Source: Bacillus sp. (in: firmicutes) (lineage in GTDB: Bacteria > Bacillota > Bacilli > Bacillales > Cytobacillaceae). From it: a stretch of 39,418 nucleotides of DNA. The stretch covers positions 1 to 39,418 of the forward strand of contig WTKE01000111.1 in assembly GCA_011524525.1 (NCBI GenBank), given 5' to 3'. Each line of letters starts with the position of its first letter. The stretch's first letter is position 1. A model generated the notes under the pieces. That model had not been told where the DNA came from and searched no databases. It saw nothing but the letters and a program-made list of their open reading frames with translations. Positions 17,018 through 24,450 of this stretch are shown here, in pieces. Position numbers and translations under genes: made by a program.

Positions 17018-17110
17018 AGGCACCACCGATAAACAATTAGTTAAGCATTCTATTTTTAGTTATATCGGCATATTTCCTCTAGTATCAAGATATTTTTTCT
17101 AAGAAAATTC

Positions 17111-17623
17111 TTATTTTTGTATCGATTTATAGTACTGCCCTTTTTCTACGTATTGGTTCATGATTCTGTCACGATCCTTAATATCTTCCTCAGTTAACTC
17201 ACGAATCACTTTGGCAGGGCGACCAAACGCAAGCGTGTTCGGTGGGATTTTCTTTCCTTGAGGAACTAAACTACCGGCTCCAATGAATGCACCTTCGCCA
17301 ATTTCTGCCTGATCTAGTATAATAGAACCCATTCCAACTAAAGCTTTTTTTCGGATGGTACAACTATGCAAAATAACTTGGTGACCGATGGTGACTTCGT
17401 CTTCAATTATAAGTGGATTATTTGGACTTTGGTGTAAAATAGAGTTATCCTGAATGTTCACGCGGTCCCCTATGATTGTTGGGGCAACATCTCCGCGGAT
17501 AACAGTACCGAACCATATGCTGGTTTGTTCACCAATGACAACATCTCCAGTTACCGTTGTATATTCGGCAAGGTATGCAGTCTCGGCAATTTTCGGGGTT
17601 TTATCATGGTATGGATAAATCAT
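17111..17623 (-). CDS. ytoA: Gamma-carbonic-anhydrase-like hexapeptide protein YtoA
   Basis: A 170-aa left-handed beta-helix protein with hexapeptide repeats (for example VTGDVVIGEQTSIWFGTVI and VTIGHQVILHSCTI). It belongs to the YrdA/CaiE/gamma-CA group, which form trimers with a metal between subunits. His64, His81 and His86 have the spacing of the metal ligands. Whether it is an active carbonic anhydrase or an acyl-CoA-related enzyme cannot be told. An in-frame ATG overlapping AAGGAGG at 17629 is too close, so the next ATG at 17623 (MIYPYHDKTP) is chosen. It is divergent from ytpA. Confidence 0.87.
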   Translation of the reverse strand: MIYPYHDKTPKIAETAYLAEYTTVTGDVVIGEQTSIWFGTVIRGDVAPTIIGDRVNIQDNSILHQSPNNPLIIEDEVTIGHQVILHSCTIRKKALVGMGSIILDQAEIGEGAFIGAGSLVPQGKKIPPNTLAFGRPAKVIRELTEEDIKDRDRIMNQYVEKGQYYKSIQK

Positions 17624-17710
17624 AAACATCCTCCTTAATGGAATCATATATATTTACTATAACGAATTTACATGAAATTTTCTTATACTTTTTTAGAAGG
17701 GGCAATACAT

Positions 17711-18514
17711 ATGTGGAAATGGGAAGCAGAAGGGAATGCTAGAGCAGTAATTGTTATCGTTCATGGGGCAATGGAGCATCATAGAAGATACGGTTGGCTT
17801 ATTGAGCAGTGGAGGCATGCGGGCTTTCATGTCGTCATGGGTGATTTGCCTGGTCATGGATTAACGACAAGATCAAGAAGAGGGCATATCGATTCATTTG
17901 AAGAATATATGGATGAAGTAAAAAAGTGGATTGATGCTTCCTATCAATTTGATTTGCCAGTGTTCTTAATTGGTCATAGTATGGGAGGACTGATTACACT
18001 AAGGCTTCTACAAAAAGAGCGATTAAATGTAGCTGGTGTTATTCTTTCATCACCTTGCTTAGGTTTAGTGAACAAGCCTTCTCCAATCTTACACGCGGCA
18101 ACCTTTATTTTAAATAAAGTGTTCCCAGCCCTAAGAGTATCTTCAGGAATTTCTTTGGACATGGTGACGAGAAATGAAGATGTAAGAGAGTTGGACCTTA
18201 AAGACACTTTATATGTGAAAAAGATATCTGTACGCTGGTATCGTGAGCTAGAAGAGGCAATGAAGAATGCATTCGCAATGATTAAAAGAACTCAGGACAC
18301 CCCGTTATTAGTTGTTCAAAGTGGGGATGACAGGATCGTAGATAAAGAGAAAGTAAGAAATTGGTTTAACTCTGTCCCTTTATCAGAAAAACGCTTCAAG
18401 GAATGGCCAAAATGCTATCATGAAGTATTTAATGAACCAGAGCGGGAAGAAGTGTTTTTATATGTTAAAGATTTCGTAGAAAGTCAATTAAAGGGACTAG
18501 GATATATTGTGTGA
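17711..18514 (+). CDS. ytpA: Lysophospholipase-like hydrolase YtpA
   Basis: A 267-aa alpha/beta hydrolase; the B. subtilis orthologue is proposed to act as a phospholipase producing the lysophospholipid antibiotic bacilysocin. The nucleophile elbow GHSMGG places Ser90; the acid is in SGDDRIVD and the His in CYHEVFNEPE near the C terminus. HGAMEHHRRY provides the oxyanion region and GDLPGHG is the family's strand motif. I start at 17711 because AGAAGGGG is nine bases ahead; an in-frame ATG at 17672 has no ribosome binding site. ytpB begins 14 bases after the stop, so the two are an operon acting on lipids. Confidence 0.9.
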   Translation: MWKWEAEGNARAVIVIVHGAMEHHRRYGWLIEQWRHAGFHVVMGDLPGHGLTTRSRRGHIDSFEEYMDEVKKWIDASYQFDLPVFLIGHSMGGLITLRLLQKERLNVAGVILSSPCLGLVNKPSPILHAATFILNKVFPALRVSSGISLDMVTRNEDVRELDLKDTLYVKKISVRWYRELEEAMKNAFAMIKRTQDTPLLVVQSGDDRIVDKEKVRNWFNSVPLSEKRFKEWPKCYHEVFNEPEREEVFLYVKDFVESQLKGLGYIV

Positions 18515-18528
18515 GTGAGGTGAAATGA

Positions 18529-19614
18529 ATGAGTGTTCCAACAATGCCCATCAGCTTGATGACAGAAGTGTATAGGAAGGTTTTACCTGCTGTTCATAGA
18601 GAACTGAAGGGTTGGAAGGCGCGAGCGGAAGAAATACCGAATCTAGAGCTTAGGAAGCAAGCACTAGCTAGTATTGAACACAAAACGTTTCATTGTGAAG
18701 GCGGTGGAATTCTTTCTTTAATGGGAATGGACCACTATGAAGAAGCGATTCGATTTATCGTTGCTTATCAGACAATTAGTGATTATTTAGATAACTTATG
18801 TGACCGTAGTACTTCTCTTGACCCCATTGATTTTGCGACGTTGCATGAATCAATGGAACATGCTCTTACCGTTGGGATAGAGCAGAAGAATTATTATGAG
18901 CATCGCGAAGACCAAGATGATGGGGGGTATTTACATGACCTTGTGGCAACCTGTCAGGAGGTCCTTGCAGGGTTAGATAAGTACGAAATGATTCGGGAGC
19001 ATTTGCTTGAGTTATGTCGCTATTATTGCGATTTACAAATTCATAAGCATGTGCAACACGAAGAACGAATTCCCCGACTCAAAAATTGGTTTGGTAAGCA
19101 TAGAAACAAAATACCTGAAATGGAATGGTATGAATTTTCTGCTTGCTCTGGATCTACTTTAGGAATTTTTTGCCTTGTTTCATTTGCTATGAGCGAAGGA
19201 TTCTCGCATCACCATGCGGATTCCATTCGTGAGGGTTATTTCCCTTATGTGCAAGGATTACATATTCTTCTGGATTACTTTATCGACCAGGAAGAGGATT
19301 TAGATGGTGGAGATCTAAATTTTTGTTTTTACTATAAAGATGAAAAAGCACTGTTTGATCGGCTCAATCATTTCGTAAATGAAGCAGATCGCCATATTGA
19401 AAAGCTGCCTTATAAAAGATTTCATCAGTTGATAAACCGAGGCTTATTAGGTATTTATTTATCAGATGATAAAGTACGTAATCAAAGAGGAGTAAGAAAG
19501 CTCTCACGAACAATGATATGGAATTCAGGTCCCGTCGGTTTATTTTTCTATATCAATGGGCGACTGTATCGCTCCGTGCAAAAATGGAATATATTTCGAG
19601 CACGTACACAGTAA
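18529..19614 (+). CDS. ytpB: Tetraprenyl-beta-curcumene synthase YtpB (DUF2600)
   Basis: A 361-aa class IB terpene synthase. In B. subtilis YtpB cyclises heptaprenyl (C35) diphosphate to tetraprenyl-beta-curcumene, the first step to sesquarterpenes. Two acidic motifs fit metal-diphosphate binding: DYLD at 85-88 and DYFIDQEEDLDGGD from residue 249. The protein is helical with no signal peptide. GTGAGGTGA forms the ribosome binding site immediately after the ytpA stop. Pairing with a lysophospholipase fits membrane-lipid remodelling. A strong shared terminator follows. Confidence 0.9.
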   Translation: MSVPTMPISLMTEVYRKVLPAVHRELKGWKARAEEIPNLELRKQALASIEHKTFHCEGGGILSLMGMDHYEEAIRFIVAYQTISDYLDNLCDRSTSLDPIDFATLHESMEHALTVGIEQKNYYEHREDQDDGGYLHDLVATCQEVLAGLDKYEMIREHLLELCRYYCDLQIHKHVQHEERIPRLKNWFGKHRNKIPEMEWYEFSACSGSTLGIFCLVSFAMSEGFSHHHADSIREGYFPYVQGLHILLDYFIDQEEDLDGGDLNFCFYYKDEKALFDRLNHFVNEADRHIEKLPYKRFHQLINRGLLGIYLSDDKVRNQRGVRKLSRTMIWNSGPVGLFFYINGRLYRSVQKWNIFRARTQ

Positions 19615-19647
19615 AACAGTCTGAAATCAAATTTCAGACTGTTTTTT
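19614..19647. terminator. Bidirectional terminator ytpB / ytqB
   Basis: Perfect 14-bp stem (19614-19627 with 19631-19644) with CAA loop and a T run. It separates convergent ytpB and ytqB. Confidence 0.9.
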
Positions 19648-20221
19648 ATGACCGTTTTTCAATGGCAATGATAAAGGGGGCATTATTTTTCTGATTTTCA
19701 AACTGATACCGAAGGACATGCGTTTTTTGTTGGTCCAACCCTTTCACATAGTGTAAGAGTTTATCCCGTTCTATCGCACCTTCCTCGTGCCCGTGGTAAA
19801 TGACAAGGACAATGATCCCCTCAACAGCTAAAAGGTCCAAAAGCTGCTCAATGGCAGATATAGTAGTTTCAGGTTTTGTCACAATCCTTTTGTCTCCACC
19901 AGGAAGATATCCTAAGTTGAAAATCGCAGCTGTTACCTTTCCTTTTACTGATTCGGGAATAAAGTCTTTCAACTCTTCATGTCCCCGTTGGATCAGGGTA
20001 ACGCGATCTGAAAGGTTTTCCTCCGCTAGGCGATCTTTTGTCACTTGAAGGGCTTGTTCTTGAATATCAAAACCATACACATGTCCCGTGCCACTTGCGA
20101 GCTTTGCTAAAAAATAAGTATCATGCCCATTTCCTACCGTAGCATCTATTGCTACGGTCTCCGGGAGAAATGCCTTTTCTAGCAAGCTTCTCGCAAAGGG
20201 TAAAATTCTCTCTAGCTTCAT
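19646..20221 (-). CDS. ytqB: SAM-dependent methyltransferase YtqB (MnmM)
   Basis: A 191-aa class I methyltransferase. The SAM-binding motif AIDATVGNGHDT is at residues 24-35, and NLGYLPGGDK is the NPPY-like motif expected for N-methylation. Recent work in Gram-positive bacteria assigns this family (MnmM) to the last step of mnm5(s2)U34 formation in tRNA; earlier annotation was rRNA methyltransferase. Its ATG overlaps the TGA of ytqA (ATGA at 20218-20221), so translation is coupled. The longer frame to 20260 lies within ytqA and lacks family similarity. Confidence 0.88.
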   Translation of the reverse strand: MKLERILPFARSLLEKAFLPETVAIDATVGNGHDTYFLAKLASGTGHVYGFDIQEQALQVTKDRLAEENLSDRVTLIQRGHEELKDFIPESVKGKVTAAIFNLGYLPGGDKRIVTKPETTISAIEQLLDLLAVEGIIVLVIYHGHEEGAIERDKLLHYVKGLDQQKTHVLRYQFENQKNNAPFIIAIEKRS

Positions 20222-21180
20222 AAGCTGCTGGCCTCCACACGATAGAACTTCCCTTGCCAACTGTCTCTTCTTTTGAGTTCAGCATCAATTGAATTTAATA
20301 CTTCCCACTTATTCACGCTCCACATGGGCCCAATCATTAAATCAATTGGACCATCCCCGGTAATTCGATGGACAATCATTTCAGGCGGTAAAATTTCTAA
20401 TTGGTCACATACTAAGCTTACGTAGTTTTCTAAAGAAAGAAACTCCAGCATTCCCTTTTCATATTGTTTCACCATAGGTGTTCCCTTTAAAAGGTGTAGT
20501 AGATGGATCTTAATTCCTTGCACGTCCAGCTTTGCCACTTCTTTTGCCGTTGTCATCATCATGTCATATGACTCAAGTGGCAGCCCATTAATAATATGTG
20601 AGCATATTCGAATATTATGCTTGCGAAGCTTGTTTACTCCCTCCACATAACATTGGTAATCATGAGCTCTATTGATCAATAGTGCTGTTATCTCATGAAC
20701 GGTTTGAAGACCTAATTCGACCCATAAATAGGTTCTCTTATTAAGTTCCGCTAAATACTCGACCACCTCGTCAGGTAGGCAATCAGGTCTTGTAGCTATA
20801 GATATACCTACAACTCCTTCTTGTGAAAGGACACTTTCGAATTTTTCTTTTAATTCCTCAATGGGTCCGTGCGTATTGGTATATGCTTGGAAATATGCCA
20901 TATACTTGCCATCTTTCCATTTTGAGTGCATTTTATCTTTTATATCTTGAAACTGTGTTGTTAAATCATCTACTCTGTTTCCAGCGAAGTCTCCCGAGCC
21001 TGCTGCGCTACAAAAGGTACATCCCCCATAAGCAACAGTGCCGTCTCTGTTCGGACAATCAAAGCCGCCATCAAGTGCTACTTTAAAAACTTTATGTCCA
21101 AAGGTCTGTCTTAAGTGGTAATTCCATGTATGATATCGCTTATTATCTGATGCATATAAAAAAGGATGTAACTTACTCAC
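20218..21180 (-). CDS. ytqA: Radical SAM protein YtqA (MnmL)
   Basis: A 320-aa TIGR01212-type radical SAM enzyme. The cluster cysteines are Cys42, Cys54 and Cys57 (CPNRDGTVAYGGCTFC, a C-x11-C-x2-C pattern like Elp3). Recent studies place it with YtqB in tRNA wobble uridine modification, converting the cmnm5 group to the nm5 group before methylation. The start is GTG with GAGGAG nine bases upstream. The gene is translationally coupled to ytqB, supporting a shared pathway that depends on SAM from metK. Confidence 0.88.
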   Translation of the reverse strand: MSKLHPFLYASDNKRYHTWNYHLRQTFGHKVFKVALDGGFDCPNRDGTVAYGGCTFCSAAGSGDFAGNRVDDLTTQFQDIKDKMHSKWKDGKYMAYFQAYTNTHGPIEELKEKFESVLSQEGVVGISIATRPDCLPDEVVEYLAELNKRTYLWVELGLQTVHEITALLINRAHDYQCYVEGVNKLRKHNIRICSHIINGLPLESYDMMMTTAKEVAKLDVQGIKIHLLHLLKGTPMVKQYEKGMLEFLSLENYVSLVCDQLEILPPEMIVHRITGDGPIDLMIGPMWSVNKWEVLNSIDAELKRRDSWQGKFYRVEASSL

Positions 21181-21358
21181 CTACGTAATCTCCTCACAAT
21201 CAAAGTATTCTCATTTTATCAGAAAAAGGGTGGGTAACCAACTGAATAAATGATTGGTGACTTCTGCCACTAGAGAGAAGTTGTAAGAAAAGGGGTACTT
21301 GTACAAACTACATATGAAGCATATTGCTTCTTGTCAGAAGAATAGGGGGGCTTTAAGA

Positions 21359-21622
21359 ATGGCAACTCATGAATCCATGAATAACCTCTTTGAGAAATGT
21401 AATGCGGTTCTCCGAAATGCCGAGACGCAGTATATCATAAGCAGTAGACAGGATCATTATAACGATGAGAATCTGGATATTGCTATGAGAGAGCTTGAGG
21501 ATGCATACAATGATGTCGCAAAAATGGCATTAAGTGCAAATGAGGTACAACGAGAAGATTTACACCGCATGAGGCTGCAGATTCAACAGCTTCAAAACCA
21601 AATGACGCTACTTGATCGATAG
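21359..21622 (+). CDS. ytzC: YtzC, DUF2524 family protein
   Basis: An 87-aa helical protein beginning MATHESMNNLFEKCNAVLRN with a heptad-like C-terminal helix (RMRLQIQQLQNQMTLLDR), so it may form a coiled coil. The family is restricted to bacilli and its function is unknown. The frame extends to a TTG at 21299, but AGGGGGG before the ATG at 21359 decides the start. The next gene begins 10 bases after the stop. Confidence 0.85.
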   Translation: MATHESMNNLFEKCNAVLRNAETQYIISSRQDHYNDENLDIAMRELEDAYNDVAKMALSANEVQREDLHRMRLQIQQLQNQMTLLDR

Positions 21623-21632
21623 GGGGAGAAGG

Positions 21633-21812
21633 ATGAAAAAGCGTTCGAAACAAAACAACCCTGAGCAAAAAACGAGAAACGGAATCAATAATCAAGACGT
21701 AGAGCTTGGATCTGATTTCGATCAGGTAAAAGCTTCAAAAAAGAAGTATGAAAACAAAGGTGGCCAGCCTGTGAAATCCAAGTTTCATCCAGAACCGGAG
21801 CAAAGCTCTTAA
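21633..21812 (+). CDS. Small hydrophilic protein, unknown function
   Basis: A 59-aa very hydrophilic protein, rich in Lys, Gln, Asn and Glu, with no hydrophobic core and therefore probably disordered. A motif DVELGSDFD resembles acidic motifs in small spore-associated proteins of bacilli, so a spore role is possible but unproven. The ATG at 21633 is used because AGGGGGAG precedes it; an extension to TTG 21612 overlaps ytzC. It is probably cotranscribed with ytzC. Confidence 0.6.
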   Translation: MKKRSKQNNPEQKTRNGINNQDVELGSDFDQVKASKKKYENKGGQPVKSKFHPEPEQSS

Positions 21813-21819
21813 TATGATG

Positions 21820-21853
21820 AGAGTCCCACAGTCGTTGGGACTCTTATTTTTTA
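21820..21853 (+). terminator. Terminator after ytzC pair
   Basis: GAGTCCCA (21821-21828) pairs with TGGGACTC (21836-21843) and is followed by TTATTTTTTATTTT. Confidence 0.85.
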
Positions 21854-21967
21854 TTTTGCTCAGATGTTTCTACGCCTTAAGTCCGAATAGAAGTTAAAGC
21901 TTGCGCCTCGCTACATTTTTTCAATCTCCTTTTATAATCAAGGTATAGAAATCAAGGAGGAAAAATA

Positions 21968-22687
21968 ATGAAAAAATTACTATATGGATTTGTGGTAGCT
22001 ACAGGAGCTCTAATGCTAACAGGGTGCAATATTTTGACAGTTGGGAAAGATGCATATGAAAAAAATCTATTGGTTGAAAGTGATAAAGCGGAAGAGTTAG
22101 AGCTTGAGGTAAACATGGGAGCGGGAGAATTAACATTGGATCAAGGCTCAAAGGAGTGGATGACTGGAGAGGCGAAGTACAACAATAAAGATTTAGAGCC
22201 TGAAGTTTCCTATAAAATAACTGGGGATACAGGAAAAATAACTATTGACCAATCAAAGAGCGATGATATCAATGTAAATAAAGGCGGTCTAAAAAATGAA
22301 TGGAATTTACAGGTAACAAATAAAGTACCTTTGGAATTAATTGTGAACTCCGGTGCTTCTGCTTCTACATTAAATTTATCAGGATTGAAGCTGGAAGACC
22401 TTCAAATTAGCGCTGGTGTTGGGGACCTTACGGTTGATTTAAGTGGAGATTGGAAGAAAAGTTTTGATGTAAATATGGATATGGGCGTAGGAGTCACAAC
22501 CTTGATTTTACCAAAAGATGTTGGGGTAAAGGTGATTTCTGAAAAAGGTTTAGGAGTAAGATCCGTGGAAGGATTATCCTCAGAAGGAGATGGAGTCTAC
22601 GTAAATGACAAGTTTGGAAAAAGTGACGTCACAATAACGGTGAATGCGGATCTAGGAATTGGGGAGTTTGAAATTAAAGAGGAGTAG
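21968..22687 (+). CDS. Toast-rack-like (DUF4097-type) lipoprotein
   Basis: A 239-aa secreted lipoprotein: signal peptide with lipobox LTGC, lipidated at Cys20. The mature part consists of repeated beta-strand turns ending in G-x-G (NMGAGELTLDQG, SAGVGDLTVDLSG, MGVGVTTLILPKD, DLGIGEFEI), as in the toast-rack domains of LiaF/DUF4097 proteins, which form a right-handed beta structure. Function is unknown; relatives take part in envelope stress sensing. AAGGAGG precedes the ATG. A TATAAT at 21933-21938 may be the -10 box. It stands alone, just before the sigma-54 regulator but on its own terminator. Confidence 0.78.
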   Translation: MKKLLYGFVVATGALMLTGCNILTVGKDAYEKNLLVESDKAEELELEVNMGAGELTLDQGSKEWMTGEAKYNNKDLEPEVSYKITGDTGKITIDQSKSDDINVNKGGLKNEWNLQVTNKVPLELIVNSGASASTLNLSGLKLEDLQISAGVGDLTVDLSGDWKKSFDVNMDMGVGVTTLILPKDVGVKVISEKGLGVRSVEGLSSEGDGVYVNDKFGKSDVTITVNADLGIGEFEIKEE

Positions 22688-22704
22688 TCACTCATTAGGT
22701 GGGG

Positions 22705-22735
22705 AACTGATTGAGACAATCGATCAGTTTTTTTC
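22705..22735 (+). terminator. Terminator of the lipoprotein gene
   Basis: AACTGATTG (22705-22713) pairs with CGATCAGTT (22721-22729), one G-U pair, followed by a T run. Confidence 0.82.
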
Positions 22736-22738
22736 TGC

Positions 22739-22768
22739 TTTACACTATTCTCTGAAAAGTATGATAAT
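22739..22768 (+). promoter_or_regulatory. Possible sigma-A promoter of the sigma-54 activator
   Basis: TTTACA (22739-22744) and GATAAT (22763-22768) with an 18-base spacer lie 28 bases before the activator gene, directly after the preceding terminator. Confidence 0.5.
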
Positions 22769-22795
22769 GGAATAAAAAGCGGGAGGAGCCATCTA

Positions 22796-24157
22796 ATGAT
22801 TCATGCTTTGTCAAAGCTTTCTGTGGATACGATTGAAACGATTGTTGAAAACGCATTTGAGTGGTTAGTGGTTGTTGATAGAGAAGGCTTAATTACATAT
22901 ATAAATAAAAATTATTGTGAGTTTCTGGGCGTGAACAGAGATGAAGTAATCGGGGTTCATGTGTCAAAGGTTATAGAGAATTCGAGAATGCATATTGTAG
23001 CGAGTACAGGTAAGGAAGAGATTGCAGATCTTCAGTACATTAAAGGTAATTATATGATTGCGAATCGGGTCCCTATTTTTTCGGCAGGGGAAGTAATTGG
23101 TGCATTTGGAACCGTTTTCTTCCGGGATACACAAGCATGGATGAAGATGAACTCACATGTAAAGAGCTTGCTGTCAAAGATGCAAAGCTACATACAAGAT
23201 CTAGATCGAAGTGTGAAATATTCGTTAGAGGATATTCTTGGAGCTTCCAAGCAAATTGTCAGTTTAAAAGAAAAGGTCAAGATGATTGCAGCGAGTGATA
23301 TTTCGATCCTGATTCGGGGTGAAAGCGGTACGGGAAAAGAGCTATTTGCACACAGCATTCATCAGCTGAGCAATCGAAGCCATCAGCCATTCGTAAAGAT
23401 CAATTGTGCAGCGATTCCAGAGCATTTATTAGAATCTGAACTTTTTGGATATGAGGAGGGTGCGTTTACTGGGGCCAAAAAAGGGGGAAAAAAAGGAAAG
23501 TTTCATCTAGCGGATGGAGGAACGCTCTTTCTAGACGAAGTGGGTGATATGCCATTAAATATGCAGGTGAAGTTGCTTCGTGCACTTCAGGAAGGAGAAA
23601 TTGAGAGTGTTGGCGCACTAAAACCAATGAACGTAGATGTTCGGATTATTGCAGCGACTAACCGTCCTTTAGAAAAAATGATGGAGGAAAAACGATTTCG
23701 GGAAGATCTTTTTTATCGAATTAATGTCGTTCCCTTTCAAATCCCCTCATTACGTGAAAGAATGGAAGATATTCCTATCTTACTAGATTATTTCATTAAT
23801 AAGATTACAAGAAAAAGTGGAAAAAGAATACATGGAGTGAGTGAAGACGTTTCTGAATTGCTTCAAACGTATAGCTGGCCAGGGAATATCCGTGAGCTAG
23901 AAAATGTGATGGAGGCGGCCATTCACTTAACAAATGGAGAAATCATCACAGTAGAGTCCTTGCCGGATTATATTCATGATTCGTCTGTTTACCCACTTGG
24001 AAAAAGGAAGCTGAAGGAAATATTGGACGAAACCGAGCGAAGAGTTCTTCAGCAAAGCTTAGTAAAGTATAATCAGGATAAGCTTCTGGCAGCTAAAGCA
24101 CTAGGAATTAGTAAATCAACCATGTATGAAAAACTAAAAAAATATGGGCTAGAATAG
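22796..24157 (+). CDS. Sigma-54-dependent activator with PAS domain
   Basis: A 453-aa enhancer-binding protein. A PAS sensor (about 12-115, with FEWLVVVDREGLITYINKNY) is followed by an AAA+ domain. That domain has Walker A GESGTGKE (175-182), the sigma-54 contact loop GAFTGA (222-227), Walker B GGTLFLDEVGD (241-251) and an arginine-finger region ERMEDIP. A Fis-type helix-turn-helix ends the protein (LAAKALGISKSTMYEKLKKYG). There is no response-regulator receiver domain, so the PAS domain may sense a ligand directly. It sits next to a GntP transporter and a hydroxybutyrate dehydrogenase behind a -24/-12 promoter, its probable target. The stop codon lies within an enhancer-like repeat. Confidence 0.93.
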   Translation: MIHALSKLSVDTIETIVENAFEWLVVVDREGLITYINKNYCEFLGVNRDEVIGVHVSKVIENSRMHIVASTGKEEIADLQYIKGNYMIANRVPIFSAGEVIGAFGTVFFRDTQAWMKMNSHVKSLLSKMQSYIQDLDRSVKYSLEDILGASKQIVSLKEKVKMIAASDISILIRGESGTGKELFAHSIHQLSNRSHQPFVKINCAAIPEHLLESELFGYEEGAFTGAKKGGKKGKFHLADGGTLFLDEVGDMPLNMQVKLLRALQEGEIESVGALKPMNVDVRIIAATNRPLEKMMEEKRFREDLFYRINVVPFQIPSLRERMEDIPILLDYFINKITRKSGKRIHGVSEDVSELLQTYSWPGNIRELENVMEAAIHLTNGEIITVESLPDYIHDSSVYPLGKRKLKEILDETERRVLQQSLVKYNQDKLLAAKALGISKSTMYEKLKKYGLE

Positions 24158-24306
24158 TCCGGAAATCCGGAATGCGTTCCAGGTTTCTGGACTTCTTTCT
24201 ATCTATGATTTTATTAACCCCCATTCACGTGAACAACATGTTTTTTTGGAAATCTATTCTATGATTTTTGAGATCTAAATGACGGTTCAGTCCGGAAATC
24301 CGGAAT
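24156..24306 (+). promoter_or_regulatory. Enhancer-like upstream activating sites for the sigma-54 activator
   Basis: AGTCCGGAAATCCGGAAT occurs exactly at 24156-24173 and 24289-24306, 133 bases apart. A third, degenerate copy in reverse orientation, TCCAGGTTTCTGGA, is at 24178-24191 and matches 11 of 14 core positions. They lie about 60 and 190 bases upstream of the -24 element, the usual range for enhancers of AAA+ activators, and are probably bound by the Fis-type domain of the neighbouring regulator. Confidence 0.75.
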
Positions 24307-24357
24307 AAATGTTCAACAAATAGTCATAAAAATCACATCACATTAAGGATTAACAGA

Positions 24358-24374
24358 TTGGCACGATCCTTGCA
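24358..24374 (+). promoter_or_regulatory. Sigma-54 (-24/-12) promoter
   Basis: TTGGCACGATCCTTGCA contains TGGCAC, five bases, then TTGCA, a full match to the sigma-54 consensus TGGCAC-N5-TTGCW. It lies 77 bases before the GntP transporter gene. Confidence 0.93.
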
Positions 24375-24405
24375 TAAAGAAAAAGGGAAGGGAGGATATA
24401 CCAAA

Positions 24406-24420
24406 ATGTAATCGTTTGCA
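24406..24420 (+). promoter_or_regulatory. cre site (CcpA) downstream of the sigma-54 promoter
   Basis: ATGTAATCGTTTGCA fits the cre consensus WTGNAANCGNWNNCW at every fixed position. It lies about 20-35 bases beyond the expected start of transcription, where CcpA could act as a roadblock, so carbon catabolite repression of the operon is likely. Confidence 0.75.
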
Positions 24421-24450
24421 ATTTAGTTCCACAACAAAGGGGGAAATAAG

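Noticed and set aside
16617-17102. 161-codon plus-strand frame opposite the C39-like gene
   Set aside because: Antisense to a gene with clear catalytic motifs, no ribosome binding site and low-complexity composition.
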